From contig JAOHKZ010000002.1 of assembly GCA_028101545.1 (NCBI GenBank), positions 1 to 64,000 of the forward strand: a DNA stretch of 64,000 nucleotides. Reading direction: 5' to 3'. The notes beneath the pieces are model-generated. The model had not been told where the DNA came from. It was given only the letters and a program-made list of their open reading frames with translations, and made no database searches. The position numbers and the translations under genes are program-made. The stretch comes from Opitutales bacterium (lineage in GTDB: Bacteria; Verrucomicrobiota; Verrucomicrobiia; Opitutales; Seribacteraceae). The number at the start of each line of letters is the position of its first letter. Position 1 is the first letter of the stretch. Shown here in pieces: positions 22,255-29,933 of this stretch.

Positions 22255-23055
22255 ATGATTACTGAATTCCTAAATTTACCTTGGTCTAAAATATTTCTCT
22301 TATTCGGGATCTTTTATTTAGTCATCCTCATTGCTGCATGGATATACGCGGACCGTCTATTATTTCCTTTTCCTGAACCGGCGTCTTACGAAAAAGAGGA
22401 TGTTGATTTTTATGTTACCACTGAAAATGGATTACAGGTTGCTTGCGTTACTATTGCTCCGAAAGAACCGAACGGTGTATTTATTCTTTACAGTCATGGG
22501 AATGGTGAAGACTTGGGAATGATTAAAGAACGACTTTCAGAGATTGCTCGAGATGGTTACACTGTATTTTCATACGATTACCCCGGCTATGGATTAAGTA
22601 CTGGTTTGCCTTCAGAAAGTTCTTGTTTTGAAGCTATACAATCTCTTTTTTCTCACATGACTGACCATATGAATATAAATCCAAAGAAGGTAGTTTTATG
22701 GGGCCGTTCACTTGGCACAGGCCCATCTTGTTACCTTGCATCCCAAAAAAAGATTGGCGGCTTGCTCTTGGAGACTCCTTTTTTGAGTGCCTTTCGTGCA
22801 CTAACTGGAATCACTATTTTACCATGGGATCGGTTTCGTAATATTGATTTTATTAAATTCGTTGAATGCCCTTCCTGGGTTATTCATGGAAAATTAGATG
22901 AGATTGTTCCATTTCGCCAAGGAAAGAGGATTTACAAGGAATTATCAGAACCTAAATCCTTATTAGAAATTCAGGATGCAGGTCACAATAATCTTAAAGA
23001 GAAGGGTAAAAAGTTGTATCAAGATGGAATCGCAAAATTTCTAAACAATATCTAA
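22255..23055 (+). CDS. Membrane-anchored alpha/beta hydrolase (BEM46/ABHD17-like)
   Basis: A 266-residue protein with an N-terminal membrane helix (about 12-31) and an alpha/beta hydrolase domain. The likely triad is S152 in WGRSLGTG (GxSxG), D215 in HGKLDEIVP and H244 in DAGHNNL. YSHGNGED forms the oxyanion region. The architecture resembles YfhR/BEM46 and ABHD13-like serine hydrolases, which are peripheral membrane esterases or thioesterases of mostly unknown substrate. It is divergent from ugd across 72 bases. Confidence 0.85.
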   Translation: MITEFLNLPWSKIFLLFGIFYLVILIAAWIYADRLLFPFPEPASYEKEDVDFYVTTENGLQVACVTIAPKEPNGVFILYSHGNGEDLGMIKERLSEIARDGYTVFSYDYPGYGLSTGLPSESSCFEAIQSLFSHMTDHMNINPKKVVLWGRSLGTGPSCYLASQKKIGGLLLETPFLSAFRALTGITILPWDRFRNIDFIKFVECPSWVIHGKLDEIVPFRQGKRIYKELSEPKSLLEIQDAGHNNLKEKGKKLYQDGIAKFLNNI

Positions 23056-23140
23056 AAGATTGATTACTTCGAAATTTGAACATTTAACTAACTAAAGGTG
23101 TCGAATATATTGATAGGATTGAATGTGTGGTATATAAATT

Positions 23141-23941
23141 ATGTTGGGATTAAATAAAACTGAATCAAAGTTTTTTATGGGTTCATTCTTTGGGCATGTT
23201 GTCCTAATTGGAATTCTTGGAATTTTTGGTTTCTTACCTAGTTGCGAGGAGAAGGATGAAGAGGTTCATGTTTTTGAACTTGCTGCTGCGTCATATGTAC
23301 CACCTTCCCCTCCTGTGAGAAAACCTATTGTCACTCCCCCACCTCCAAAGGCTCCAACCCCTTCTCCCAAACCGCAAACCAAACCCGTAACTCAACCTAA
23401 TATTAAACCTCAACCTGTCCCCACTAAACCTAAAAAGATTATTCCTAAGCCCACTCCTAAACCTACCCCCAAGCCTAAACCAATTGTGCCGCCAAAAACT
23501 GTCAGTTTTGAACAATTTAAAAAAAAGCACAACTTGCCAGTTCCTCGAACCATACCTAAAACAGTCAAAAATGTTCCTAGAGTTAAGATAAATCCAGAAA
23601 ACTTCACGCTTCCTAAAATCGTTGTTTCAACTGCAAATCAACAAACTTCAACCGTAGACCCAAGCATTTTGAACAAATACCTTGGTGAAGTGAAAGCAAA
23701 ACTCGAGGCGGTATGGAAACAATTGCAGCAAACCTATCCTGTAGCTTCTGGGGGAGAAGCATTTTTATCCTTTAAGATATCGTCAAATGGAACCTTAGTT
23801 TCTCCCACAATTTCCAGATCTTCTGGAAATGCCGCTTTAGATAGGTTGGTTATTCAAGTAAGTAAATCGGTTGGAAATCTTGGACGACCTCCCGGGGGAA
23901 AACTCTCTTCTTCCCTTGAGATTCCGTTCCGGATAAGATAA
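23141..23941 (+). CDS. TonB-like energy transducer
   Basis: A 266-residue protein with one N-terminal membrane helix (about 14-36), a proline/lysine-rich stretch (about 50-125, repeating PKPTPKP) that would span the periplasm, and a C-terminal domain of TonB/TolA type (about 165-266, LEAVWKQLQQTYPVASGGEAFLSFKISSNG...ALDRLVIQVSKSVG). The family couples the proton gradient to outer-membrane transporters. No ExbB/ExbD genes are adjacent, so it probably borrows those from elsewhere. Confidence 0.8.
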   Translation: MLGLNKTESKFFMGSFFGHVVLIGILGIFGFLPSCEEKDEEVHVFELAAASYVPPSPPVRKPIVTPPPPKAPTPSPKPQTKPVTQPNIKPQPVPTKPKKIIPKPTPKPTPKPKPIVPPKTVSFEQFKKKHNLPVPRTIPKTVKNVPRVKINPENFTLPKIVVSTANQQTSTVDPSILNKYLGEVKAKLEAVWKQLQQTYPVASGGEAFLSFKISSNGTLVSPTISRSSGNAALDRLVIQVSKSVGNLGRPPGGKLSSSLEIPFRIR

Positions 23942-23949
23942 CTACTATT

Positions 23950-24096
23950 ATGAAATTTGATTGGCGAAGACCCATAGCCCCTATTCTTTGTATTGCTGGG
24001 ATTTTGCTTTGTTTGTCCCGTGATCCAATTATTGGCCTGGGTGTATTCTTAATTAGCTTTGCATTAATCCTTGGTTTTTCTAGAAGCAGTAGCTGA
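23950..24096 (+). CDS. Small membrane protein, 48 residues (putative)
   Basis: An ATG nine bases after the TonB-like gene opens a 48-residue frame, MKFDWRRPIAPILC..., with two short hydrophobic segments (PIAPILCIAGILLCL and IIGLGVFLISFALILGF) and a positively charged N-terminus. The tight spacing behind the TonB-like gene and the membrane-like composition support a real small protein. Its end overlaps the convergent ppk by 33 bases. I know of no family for it. Confidence 0.4.
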   Translation: MKFDWRRPIAPILCIAGILLCLSRDPIIGLGVFLISFALILGFSRSSS

Positions 24097-26196
24097 ATTT
24101 TTATTAACCAGGTTTATTGATTTTCTTTCAGAATCCTCAACCAGAATTTGTTGTACTGAGAATGTTTTCTTTGCCCTGGGGTGCATTTTGACTTTTGCAT
24201 AAGTTCCATCTCTTTTTAATACGCTAGCTCCCTCATTATCCATTATAGAGTATTCCAAATCTTTAAGCACAGATTTTATTTGCTCAGGGTCTTCTATGGG
24301 GAACACTGCTTCAACTCGACGAAGGAAATTTCTTGGCATCCAGTCAGCACTTCCAACATAAAGTTTTCTCCCTGGAGTGGCATTATGAAAGTAAAACACA
24401 CGACTATGCTCTAAGAAACGCCCTAGAATACTATGTACTTTGATATTCTCACTTAATCCACGTACTCCAGGGATCAAACCGCAGATACCTCTTACAATTA
24501 AGTCAACTTTAACACCACTCTGAGATGCTTGATAAAGTGCATCAATAGTTGGCTTATCTATTAGGCTATTAACCTTGATGATGATTCTTGCGGGCATACC
24601 TTTATTTGCCGCTTCCTTCTCATTGTTAATAAACTTTAATGTTTGGTCATGCAGCGTGTAAGGAGCAATAAGTAATTTTTTGAAGCGGGGTGTGCGGCTG
24701 TAACCCGTTAGTGTATTGAAGAGGTTTGCCAAATCAGAAGTATAACACTGGTTAGATGTGAATAAACTATAGTCCGTATAAGTCTTGGCTGTACTGGGGT
24801 TGTAATTTCCAGTGCCTAAATGTGCATAGCTTTTGAGCTTTGAATTTTCTCGTCTAACAATAAGGCAACACTTGGAGTGAGTCTTAAGTCCGGGTAGACC
24901 ATACACAACATGTACCCCTACCTCCTCCATTTTATGAGCCCACTGAACATTAGCTTCCTCATCAAACCGGGCCTTCAATTCAACTAGTGCAGTAACTTGC
25001 TTACCATCCCTGGCCGCATCCATTAAGGCTCGGACAATCGGCGAATTTCCATTCGTTCGGTATATGGTTAACTTAATGGCAAAGACATCAGGATCCGATG
25101 CCGCTTGTCTAAGTAGGTCAACAACAGGGCTGAAAGAATCATAAGGATGATGCAGGAGAATATCTTTCTTTTTTAAAACATCGAATATTTTACCCCCATC
25201 TTTGAACTCTTTCGGGACATATGCATCAAAGCAGGGAAACTTTAAATCTGGTCGATCAACTTCATCTGGTAAGGACATTAACCGATACAGGTTTATGGGA
25301 CCATCGACCCGTATCACATCCTCCTCCGATAGATGAATTGCATTTAATAAATATTGAAGCACCTGATCATCAACTCCCTTGTCAATTTCGAGCCGAACTG
25401 CTGCGCCTTTCCTTAAGTTGTGCAATTCCTCCTCAATACTTTGGAGTAAGTTCTCAACTTCTTCCTCATCCACATACAGGTGACTGTTACGGGTGATACG
25501 AAATGCCCAGGCACCCGTTGCGACATGTCCGGGGAAAAGATCGTCTACAAAATGCCTAACCACATCACTTAGAAAAAGAAATGTGTCTGATTGAGTTGAT
25601 TTTGATTGGAGCTTAACCAAGCGTGGCAGAATTCGGGGAACAGGGACAATGGCTGTTAAAGTTTTCGCTTTTTTCTTCCGCTGGTTCTTTAGGGCGACAA
25701 TTAAGTTTAAAGATTTATTGAGAATAAGTGGAAATGGATGAGTCGGATCAACAGCTAGTGGAGTTAACACCGGGAAAATTTCTCTTCGAAAGTAGTTTCT
25801 TAACCATGTGAATTCATCCTTGGATAGACCTTCCACTTTTTTAAAAAGAATCTTCTGTTCTTTCAGTGCAGGTTTTAAAACATTGTTCCAACAATCCTGC
25901 TTGTCATTTGCCATTTTTCCGGCCTGTTTCTTGATCTCAGCAAGCAATTGGGTAGGAGGAATGCCGTCCATCCCACTCCTTGTTGAACCTCCGTCCACTT
26001 TCTGCATTAATCCGGCAACCCGGATTTCATAAAATTGATCGAGGTTTGAACAAACAAAAGAGAGGAAGCGAATTCTCTCAAGTAAGGGATAACGATCTGA
26101 TAATGCCTGATCAAGAACTCGATTGTTAAAAGCCAGCCAGCTTAATTCACGATTGAAATATTTTACTTGGGGAGAATTTTTTTTAACCTGATTCAT
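24064..26196 (-). CDS. ppk1: Polyphosphate kinase 1
   Basis: A 710-residue protein of normal Ppk1 length. The N-terminal domain opens with YFNRELSWLAFNNRVLDQA; the catalytic phospholipase D-like domains contain H440 in GLKTHSKC, the histidine expected to be phosphorylated, and a second conserved site near LEHSRVFYFHNA. HLGTGNYNPSTAKTYTD is another signature. It polymerises the gamma-phosphate of ATP into polyphosphate, reversibly. A single gene between the TonB-like block and ssrA; no ppx nearby. Confidence 0.95.
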   Translation of the reverse strand: MNQVKKNSPQVKYFNRELSWLAFNNRVLDQALSDRYPLLERIRFLSFVCSNLDQFYEIRVAGLMQKVDGGSTRSGMDGIPPTQLLAEIKKQAGKMANDKQDCWNNVLKPALKEQKILFKKVEGLSKDEFTWLRNYFRREIFPVLTPLAVDPTHPFPLILNKSLNLIVALKNQRKKKAKTLTAIVPVPRILPRLVKLQSKSTQSDTFLFLSDVVRHFVDDLFPGHVATGAWAFRITRNSHLYVDEEEVENLLQSIEEELHNLRKGAAVRLEIDKGVDDQVLQYLLNAIHLSEEDVIRVDGPINLYRLMSLPDEVDRPDLKFPCFDAYVPKEFKDGGKIFDVLKKKDILLHHPYDSFSPVVDLLRQAASDPDVFAIKLTIYRTNGNSPIVRALMDAARDGKQVTALVELKARFDEEANVQWAHKMEEVGVHVVYGLPGLKTHSKCCLIVRRENSKLKSYAHLGTGNYNPSTAKTYTDYSLFTSNQCYTSDLANLFNTLTGYSRTPRFKKLLIAPYTLHDQTLKFINNEKEAANKGMPARIIIKVNSLIDKPTIDALYQASQSGVKVDLIVRGICGLIPGVRGLSENIKVHSILGRFLEHSRVFYFHNATPGRKLYVGSADWMPRNFLRRVEAVFPIEDPEQIKSVLKDLEYSIMDNEGASVLKRDGTYAKVKMHPRAKKTFSVQQILVEDSERKSINLVNKNSATASRKTKD

Positions 26197-26297
26197 AAAG
26201 TGACTTTATTATCATTACCAATCATCTATTTTTCGCAATGGTAAAGGTATTTTCTATCTGAATTTAGTTTATTGTCTATAGATGGATTCCGAGAATC

Positions 26298-26326
26298 TTG
26301 ACGATAAAACAAATTTGCATTAGTTT
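26298..26326 (+). promoter_or_regulatory. Sigma-70-type promoter for ssrA
   Basis: TTGACG, a 17-base spacer and TAGTTT lie 25 bases upstream of the mature tmRNA 5' end. The spacing is ideal, and a strong constitutive promoter is expected for tmRNA. Confidence 0.6.
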
Positions 26327-26350
26327 GATGATGTTCTTTGAAATTTTGTT

Positions 26351-26726
26351 GGGGGTGTTCCGGATTCGACTGCAATGTGAAAAATCCGGTCGCGTATCGA
26401 GGATGACGCTTGGCCTCGTAAAAAATGCTTCAAACCATTAAATGGCGAAAATAATATCGTTAACTTCGAGCCTGAGTTCGAAGCCCTCGCAGCATAGTTC
26501 TGCGACGTCGACAGTCCACTGACACCTGCTGGGTGGTCGGGGCGTTAAAAGGCAGGTAAAACCTCGGCGCGTTTGGTTGTCTATCGGAGGCTAAACGGTT
26601 GAAGATAACCTCGGACTAATAGGTGTTCCTTCCTTCATTAGTCCTAAATTAATAAGATAACTACATACGTAGACGCCGAATCAGAAAGATTGCGGGACGC
26701 GGGTTCGATTCCCGCCACCTCCACCA
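26351..26726 (+). ncRNA. ssrA: Transfer-messenger RNA (tmRNA)
   Basis: A 376-base RNA that rescues stalled ribosomes. The 5' end GGGGGTGTTCCGGATTCGAC and the 3' end CGGGTTCGATTCCCGCC...ACCA are classical tmRNA ends; the 5' GGGGGTG pairs with the 3' CACCTCC to form the acceptor stem, and CCA is encoded. The conserved TTGGCCTCGTAAAAA lies near 26410. The tag frame is 26441-26497 and reads NGENNIVNFEPEFEALAA before TAG; the exact resume codon (AAT or GGC) is uncertain. The 3' end doubles as an integration site (see repeats). Confidence 0.95.
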
Positions 26727-26735
26727 AAGTTTCAA
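26704..26735 (+). repeat. attL: ssrA 3'-end attachment core, copy 1
   Basis: A 32-base segment, from TTCGATTCCC of the tmRNA T arm through CCACCA and nine bases beyond (AAGTTTCAA), is repeated exactly at 47399-47430 and 55884-55915, and 31 of 32 at 52215. This copy is in the intact ssrA gene and begins island A. Confidence 0.9.
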
Positions 26736-26769
26736 CTGATTATCAGTGTTTTATGGAATTAATTAGATT

Positions 26770-26790
26770 TTCCTAGCAATTTCCTAGCAA
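26770..26790 (+). repeat. Left arm-type integrase sites
   Basis: Two near-tandem copies of TTCCTAGCAA (26770-26779 and 26781-26790) lie between attL and the integrase gene. The same 10-mer recurs as TTCCTATCAA and TTCCTAGCAA at 47239-47258 near the other end, the position expected of integrase arm sites. Confidence 0.5.
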
Positions 26791-26830
26791 CTTCCTTGCG
26801 GTTCGTTAGGTTTTATATTACTTTTGTCAT

Positions 26831-28129
26831 ATGAAAAGTAGTGCGGGAACTTATGAGTATCCAAAGAATTCTGGGGTTAAGATATCTTTGGTTTTGAATG
26901 AATCCTTTGATTCGCGAAACGCGGATCGCGAAGCGAGTCAATCCTACCGGGCGACAATTCCGGCAAGGCTATCTTCAGGTAAGAGAAAGATAAAACAGTT
27001 TAGAACTGAGAAGGAAGCTAAGGTCTTTGCCAAAGAAGAATGGGATAACTTCAGAGTCCTTGGAGAAGATTTCTCTGACTTAACAAAGGATGAGAGGAAG
27101 GAGGCGATTAACGCATGGAAGATGGCAAAGAGGTCTGGTGTTAGCCTAATGGAAGTTGTGGAGTTTGGTATTAGGCGGATGTGCCCTGAAGGTGGCATTA
27201 AGAAAGTCCAGGAAGTTGTCAGTGAATTCGTACAGATTAAGGAGAGAAGGCAAGCTAAGGGAGACCTAAAAGAAAGAAGCCTGAGGGACGCTAGGGCGAG
27301 AGCTGAGATGCTCACTACCTTATTAGGTGATTCTAAAATAAACGAAATTTCAGGAAGGGATCTTAAAAATTCTCTCCTAGGAATAGGCAGAAGTTTCAGA
27401 ACTTTGAGGAATTATAGATCAATATGGTCCGAGGTGTTTAAGTTTGCTAAACAGAGGAAATATATTCTCGATAACCCTTTTGATGACTTATCTAAGGAAG
27501 AAGTTAAGGAAATTATTGGATCAGGAGATGATTGGAATCCACCTGGCATCCTTGAAATAAACGAGGCGAAGTTATTACTTGATACCGCACTATCTAACCC
27601 TGAACTACAGCTTCTTCCAGCTATTATATTAGGTCTTTTCTGTGGTGTTCGAACTGAAGAAATCAAACAACTTAAGTGGGAAAATATAAAGCTAGATGAT
27701 AGTGACCCTTATCTGGTTATCCCCAGGGAAATAGCAAAGAAAAGAAGAATGAGGAATGTACAGATTTCTCCCAATGCAGTTGAGTGGTTACTGCAGTCCA
27801 AAGACAGAAGCGGTGCCATTACTTCAAACCGATTCGAGAACGATTACCAGAGGAGGTTTAGAGCTCTACTTATCAAGTGTGGTTTTATAGTGAAAGTGAA
27901 AGGAGGCTACAAATCTCACTGGAAAAGAAACGCGATGAGACATAGCTTTGGTACATACCACTTCGCTTTACATGGAAATTCAATTAAAACATCTCATGAG
28001 ATGGGACATAAGACTGGGGACGATGTTTTGTTTGATCACTACCGGAGTTTGACAACTAAAGCAGATGCGAAGGCCTTTTTTGATCTTCGCCCTGATACAG
28101 CTTTGGGAAACGAGCTAAAAATCGCTTAA
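26831..28129 (+). CDS. int: Tyrosine-type integrase
   Basis: A 432-residue site-specific recombinase. Catalytic residues can be placed: R274 in CGVRTEEI, K303/K304, R370 in KRNAMRHSF, H393 in MGHKTG and the nucleophile Y404 in FDHYRSLT. The usual HxxR box has asparagine in place of the first histidine (NAMR), common in this lineage. An N-terminal AP2-like/SAM-like DNA-binding region precedes it. It starts 105 bases inside attL and reads inward, as expected for the enzyme that inserted island A in ssrA. Confidence 0.93.
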   Translation: MKSSAGTYEYPKNSGVKISLVLNESFDSRNADREASQSYRATIPARLSSGKRKIKQFRTEKEAKVFAKEEWDNFRVLGEDFSDLTKDERKEAINAWKMAKRSGVSLMEVVEFGIRRMCPEGGIKKVQEVVSEFVQIKERRQAKGDLKERSLRDARARAEMLTTLLGDSKINEISGRDLKNSLLGIGRSFRTLRNYRSIWSEVFKFAKQRKYILDNPFDDLSKEEVKEIIGSGDDWNPPGILEINEAKLLLDTALSNPELQLLPAIILGLFCGVRTEEIKQLKWENIKLDDSDPYLVIPREIAKKRRMRNVQISPNAVEWLLQSKDRSGAITSNRFENDYQRRFRALLIKCGFIVKVKGGYKSHWKRNAMRHSFGTYHFALHGNSIKTSHEMGHKTGDDVLFDHYRSLTTKADAKAFFDLRPDTALGNELKIA

Positions 28130-28130
28130 T

Positions 28131-28994
28131 TTGAAGGATAAGCCCTACAACCCTTACCAAGACGGACCCGTTGCTTGTATATGGGAACTTTGCCGTAGGA
28201 ACAGTCTAACAAAAGGGATTCTTTTTAACTCGCATAATAATTCTAGAATTTCTATGGAGCCGGCCGTTAAGCGTGTCTTAATAGAGGCATTTTGCTCATT
28301 ACCCATCAGGACAGAGGAGGAGTTTGCGAAACTCTTATTATCCAGGTGGCCTAAGCAAAATCAAATAATCAGAGACAAATTAGTGCAGGCCTATATGGGT
28401 GAAAAAGACCTAGCTTTATATAATCCGATAAAAATCGATCTAGCAAAGCTACTTAGCTTAGATGACCGTTCTTTGAGATTCGAGCTAAATGCTCTGTTGA
28501 GTAAAGATCTGACATTTCTCGGAGTGTACCCTTCCGTTTTCGATTCAAAATCCAGGAAGGTATTTGTGGATAGGATGTGGTCACTTATTTCTGAAGGGAA
28601 AGAAACTTCTGATATTAGAACTTCTCTTGGTCAACAAATCAAAGACACGGATCCAAGCTGTTCAGCTTCAGATATTAAAAAAATAAGTTCTAAAGCAACA
28701 GTTACAGATCAAGTTGGTAATCAGATAAACTTGAAGTCAAAGGTATCACCGGATAACTACGGCTCTGAGCAATCTTGGGAGGCCTTCATTTGGGATGAGT
28801 ATTTGAAATGCTTTGCTCCAAAGGCAGAAAGAATCCCTGCATCTGGAAAGAGGCTCCTAGAAGTTATACGGCAGACGCATAACTTGCCCGACGAGGCTGA
28901 TAGTTCGGTTGAAATAGTCTCAAGACTTTCTCGTACAGAGAAAAATATCCGGTTTATCGAAGGGCTTCTCCATGATATTATAAAGGTGAATTAA
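28131..28994 (+). CDS. Unknown island protein, 287 residues
   Basis: The frame starts with TTG one base after the integrase stop, so it is probably co-translated. The protein is soluble and charged, with no signal peptide or membrane segment. I see no motif I can name; helical segments near the N-terminus (VKRVLIEAFCSLPIRTEEEFAKLLLSRW) and C-terminus (LSRTEKNIRFIEGLLHDIIKV) stand out. Its place between integrase and replication genes suggests an accessory role in element maintenance, which is inference. Confidence 0.6.
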   Translation: MKDKPYNPYQDGPVACIWELCRRNSLTKGILFNSHNNSRISMEPAVKRVLIEAFCSLPIRTEEEFAKLLLSRWPKQNQIIRDKLVQAYMGEKDLALYNPIKIDLAKLLSLDDRSLRFELNALLSKDLTFLGVYPSVFDSKSRKVFVDRMWSLISEGKETSDIRTSLGQQIKDTDPSCSASDIKKISSKATVTDQVGNQINLKSKVSPDNYGSEQSWEAFIWDEYLKCFAPKAERIPASGKRLLEVIRQTHNLPDEADSSVEIVSRLSRTEKNIRFIEGLLHDIIKVN

Positions 28995-29021
28995 TTACTT
29001 AAATCCCTGATCCTCAGCATG

Positions 29022-29046
29022 TACGATCGTTTTCAAAACAGTCGTA
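29022..29046. promoter_or_regulatory. Imperfect palindrome, possible operator
   Basis: TACGATCGTTT, a three-base centre and AAACAGTCGTA form an 11-base inverted repeat with two mismatches. It lies 37 bases before the excisionase-like gene, where its product or another regulator could bind. Confidence 0.4.
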
Positions 29047-29082
29047 TAAGATTTATTAAGCAATATCCCTCATAATGTAGGC

Positions 29083-29322
29083 ATGCTTAAATATAGCACC
29101 ACATTTAACGCAGAGGATCGCAATGAGGAGTTGCGACAAAATCCTCCGCAAATTATGAACGCCAAAGAGTTGTCGGTTTACTTGGGCATCTCTGAGAGAA
29201 AGATACGATCAGATGCAGCAACAGGTTTGCTGCCATCGGTAAGACTGGGAGGACGTGTAGTCTTTAGATTGTCGGATCTCAATAAAGCTCTTGAAAAAAA
29301 TGGCAAGGGGGTGAGCTTATGA
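29083..29322 (+). CDS. Excisionase/AlpA-like helix-turn-helix protein
   Basis: A 79-residue protein whose residues 25-72 (MNAKELSVYLGISERKIRSD...GLLPSVRLGGRVVFRLSDLNKAL) have the MerR/excisionase (HTH_17) pattern: a helix-turn-helix followed by a wing with the R-G-R/V-F-R--DL motif. Such proteins act as recombination directionality factors or as activators of element genes. It overlaps the next gene by four bases (ATGA). Confidence 0.75.
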   Translation: MLKYSTTFNAEDRNEELRQNPPQIMNAKELSVYLGISERKIRSDAATGLLPSVRLGGRVVFRLSDLNKALEKNGKGVSL

Positions 29323-29933
29323 GCAAAGACACTGAAACAACCTCACTGAATGCATCCAAGAGCTCTTTTGATTGGAATTCACTGGCTCAAGACACAACTT
29401 ATCAAGACATTGCAAAAGTACAGAAAAACCAAACAAGGATACCAATCGGGAAGCCTAGTAAGGAAAAATTCTGCAGAGTCCACCCGGGAGTAGAATGTGA
29501 GCTTGATTTACCCTTGATTGAGATAAAAGAATCCAACGACTTAAGGGGTATCTACCTTCCCTCTCAGAACCCCAAGGAGGAGCTTTTAAAAATTATCCGA
29601 AGCCAACCTGGTGTCGTCAGAATGAAGAAGCTAAAGCTCGGGGTGTACCCAGATGGGAGTATCTTCATATGGGCACTAAATCTGAATAATGGAAAGGTTA
29701 CTAATTCATGGAACCAAACTGCTCTAGATGGGGCAAGCATTGCCAGGGAGCAGTGGGTTAAGTTGTCGCCTTCCATGGAAAATGGATACTACGAGATCTT
29801 AACTGCAATAACTCCTATGAAAGATCCGGTTTGGCCGAAAGAAACATTCAGCCAAATATTAGATAAGGCTTTTGACGGAAAAGTTATCGAAAGCGTAGAG
29901 CACCCAGTCATATCTTACCTTTTGGGCAGATGA
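29319..29933 (+). CDS. Unknown island protein next to DNA polymerase, 204 residues
   Basis: This soluble protein overlaps the upstream gene by four bases and the downstream polymerase by four (both ATGA), so it is tightly coupled to the polymerase. A good ribosome site (AAGGGGGTGA) precedes the ATG. Residues 60-150 contain a strand-rich region (FCRVHPGVECELDLPLIEI... MKKLKLGVYPDGSIFIWALN). I do not recognise the family. Coupling suggests a replication accessory protein for the polymerase, which is inference. Confidence 0.65.
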   Translation: MSKDTETTSLNASKSSFDWNSLAQDTTYQDIAKVQKNQTRIPIGKPSKEKFCRVHPGVECELDLPLIEIKESNDLRGIYLPSQNPKEELLKIIRSQPGVVRMKKLKLGVYPDGSIFIWALNLNNGKVTNSWNQTALDGASIAREQWVKLSPSMENGYYEILTAITPMKDPVWPKETFSQILDKAFDGKVIESVEHPVISYLLGR

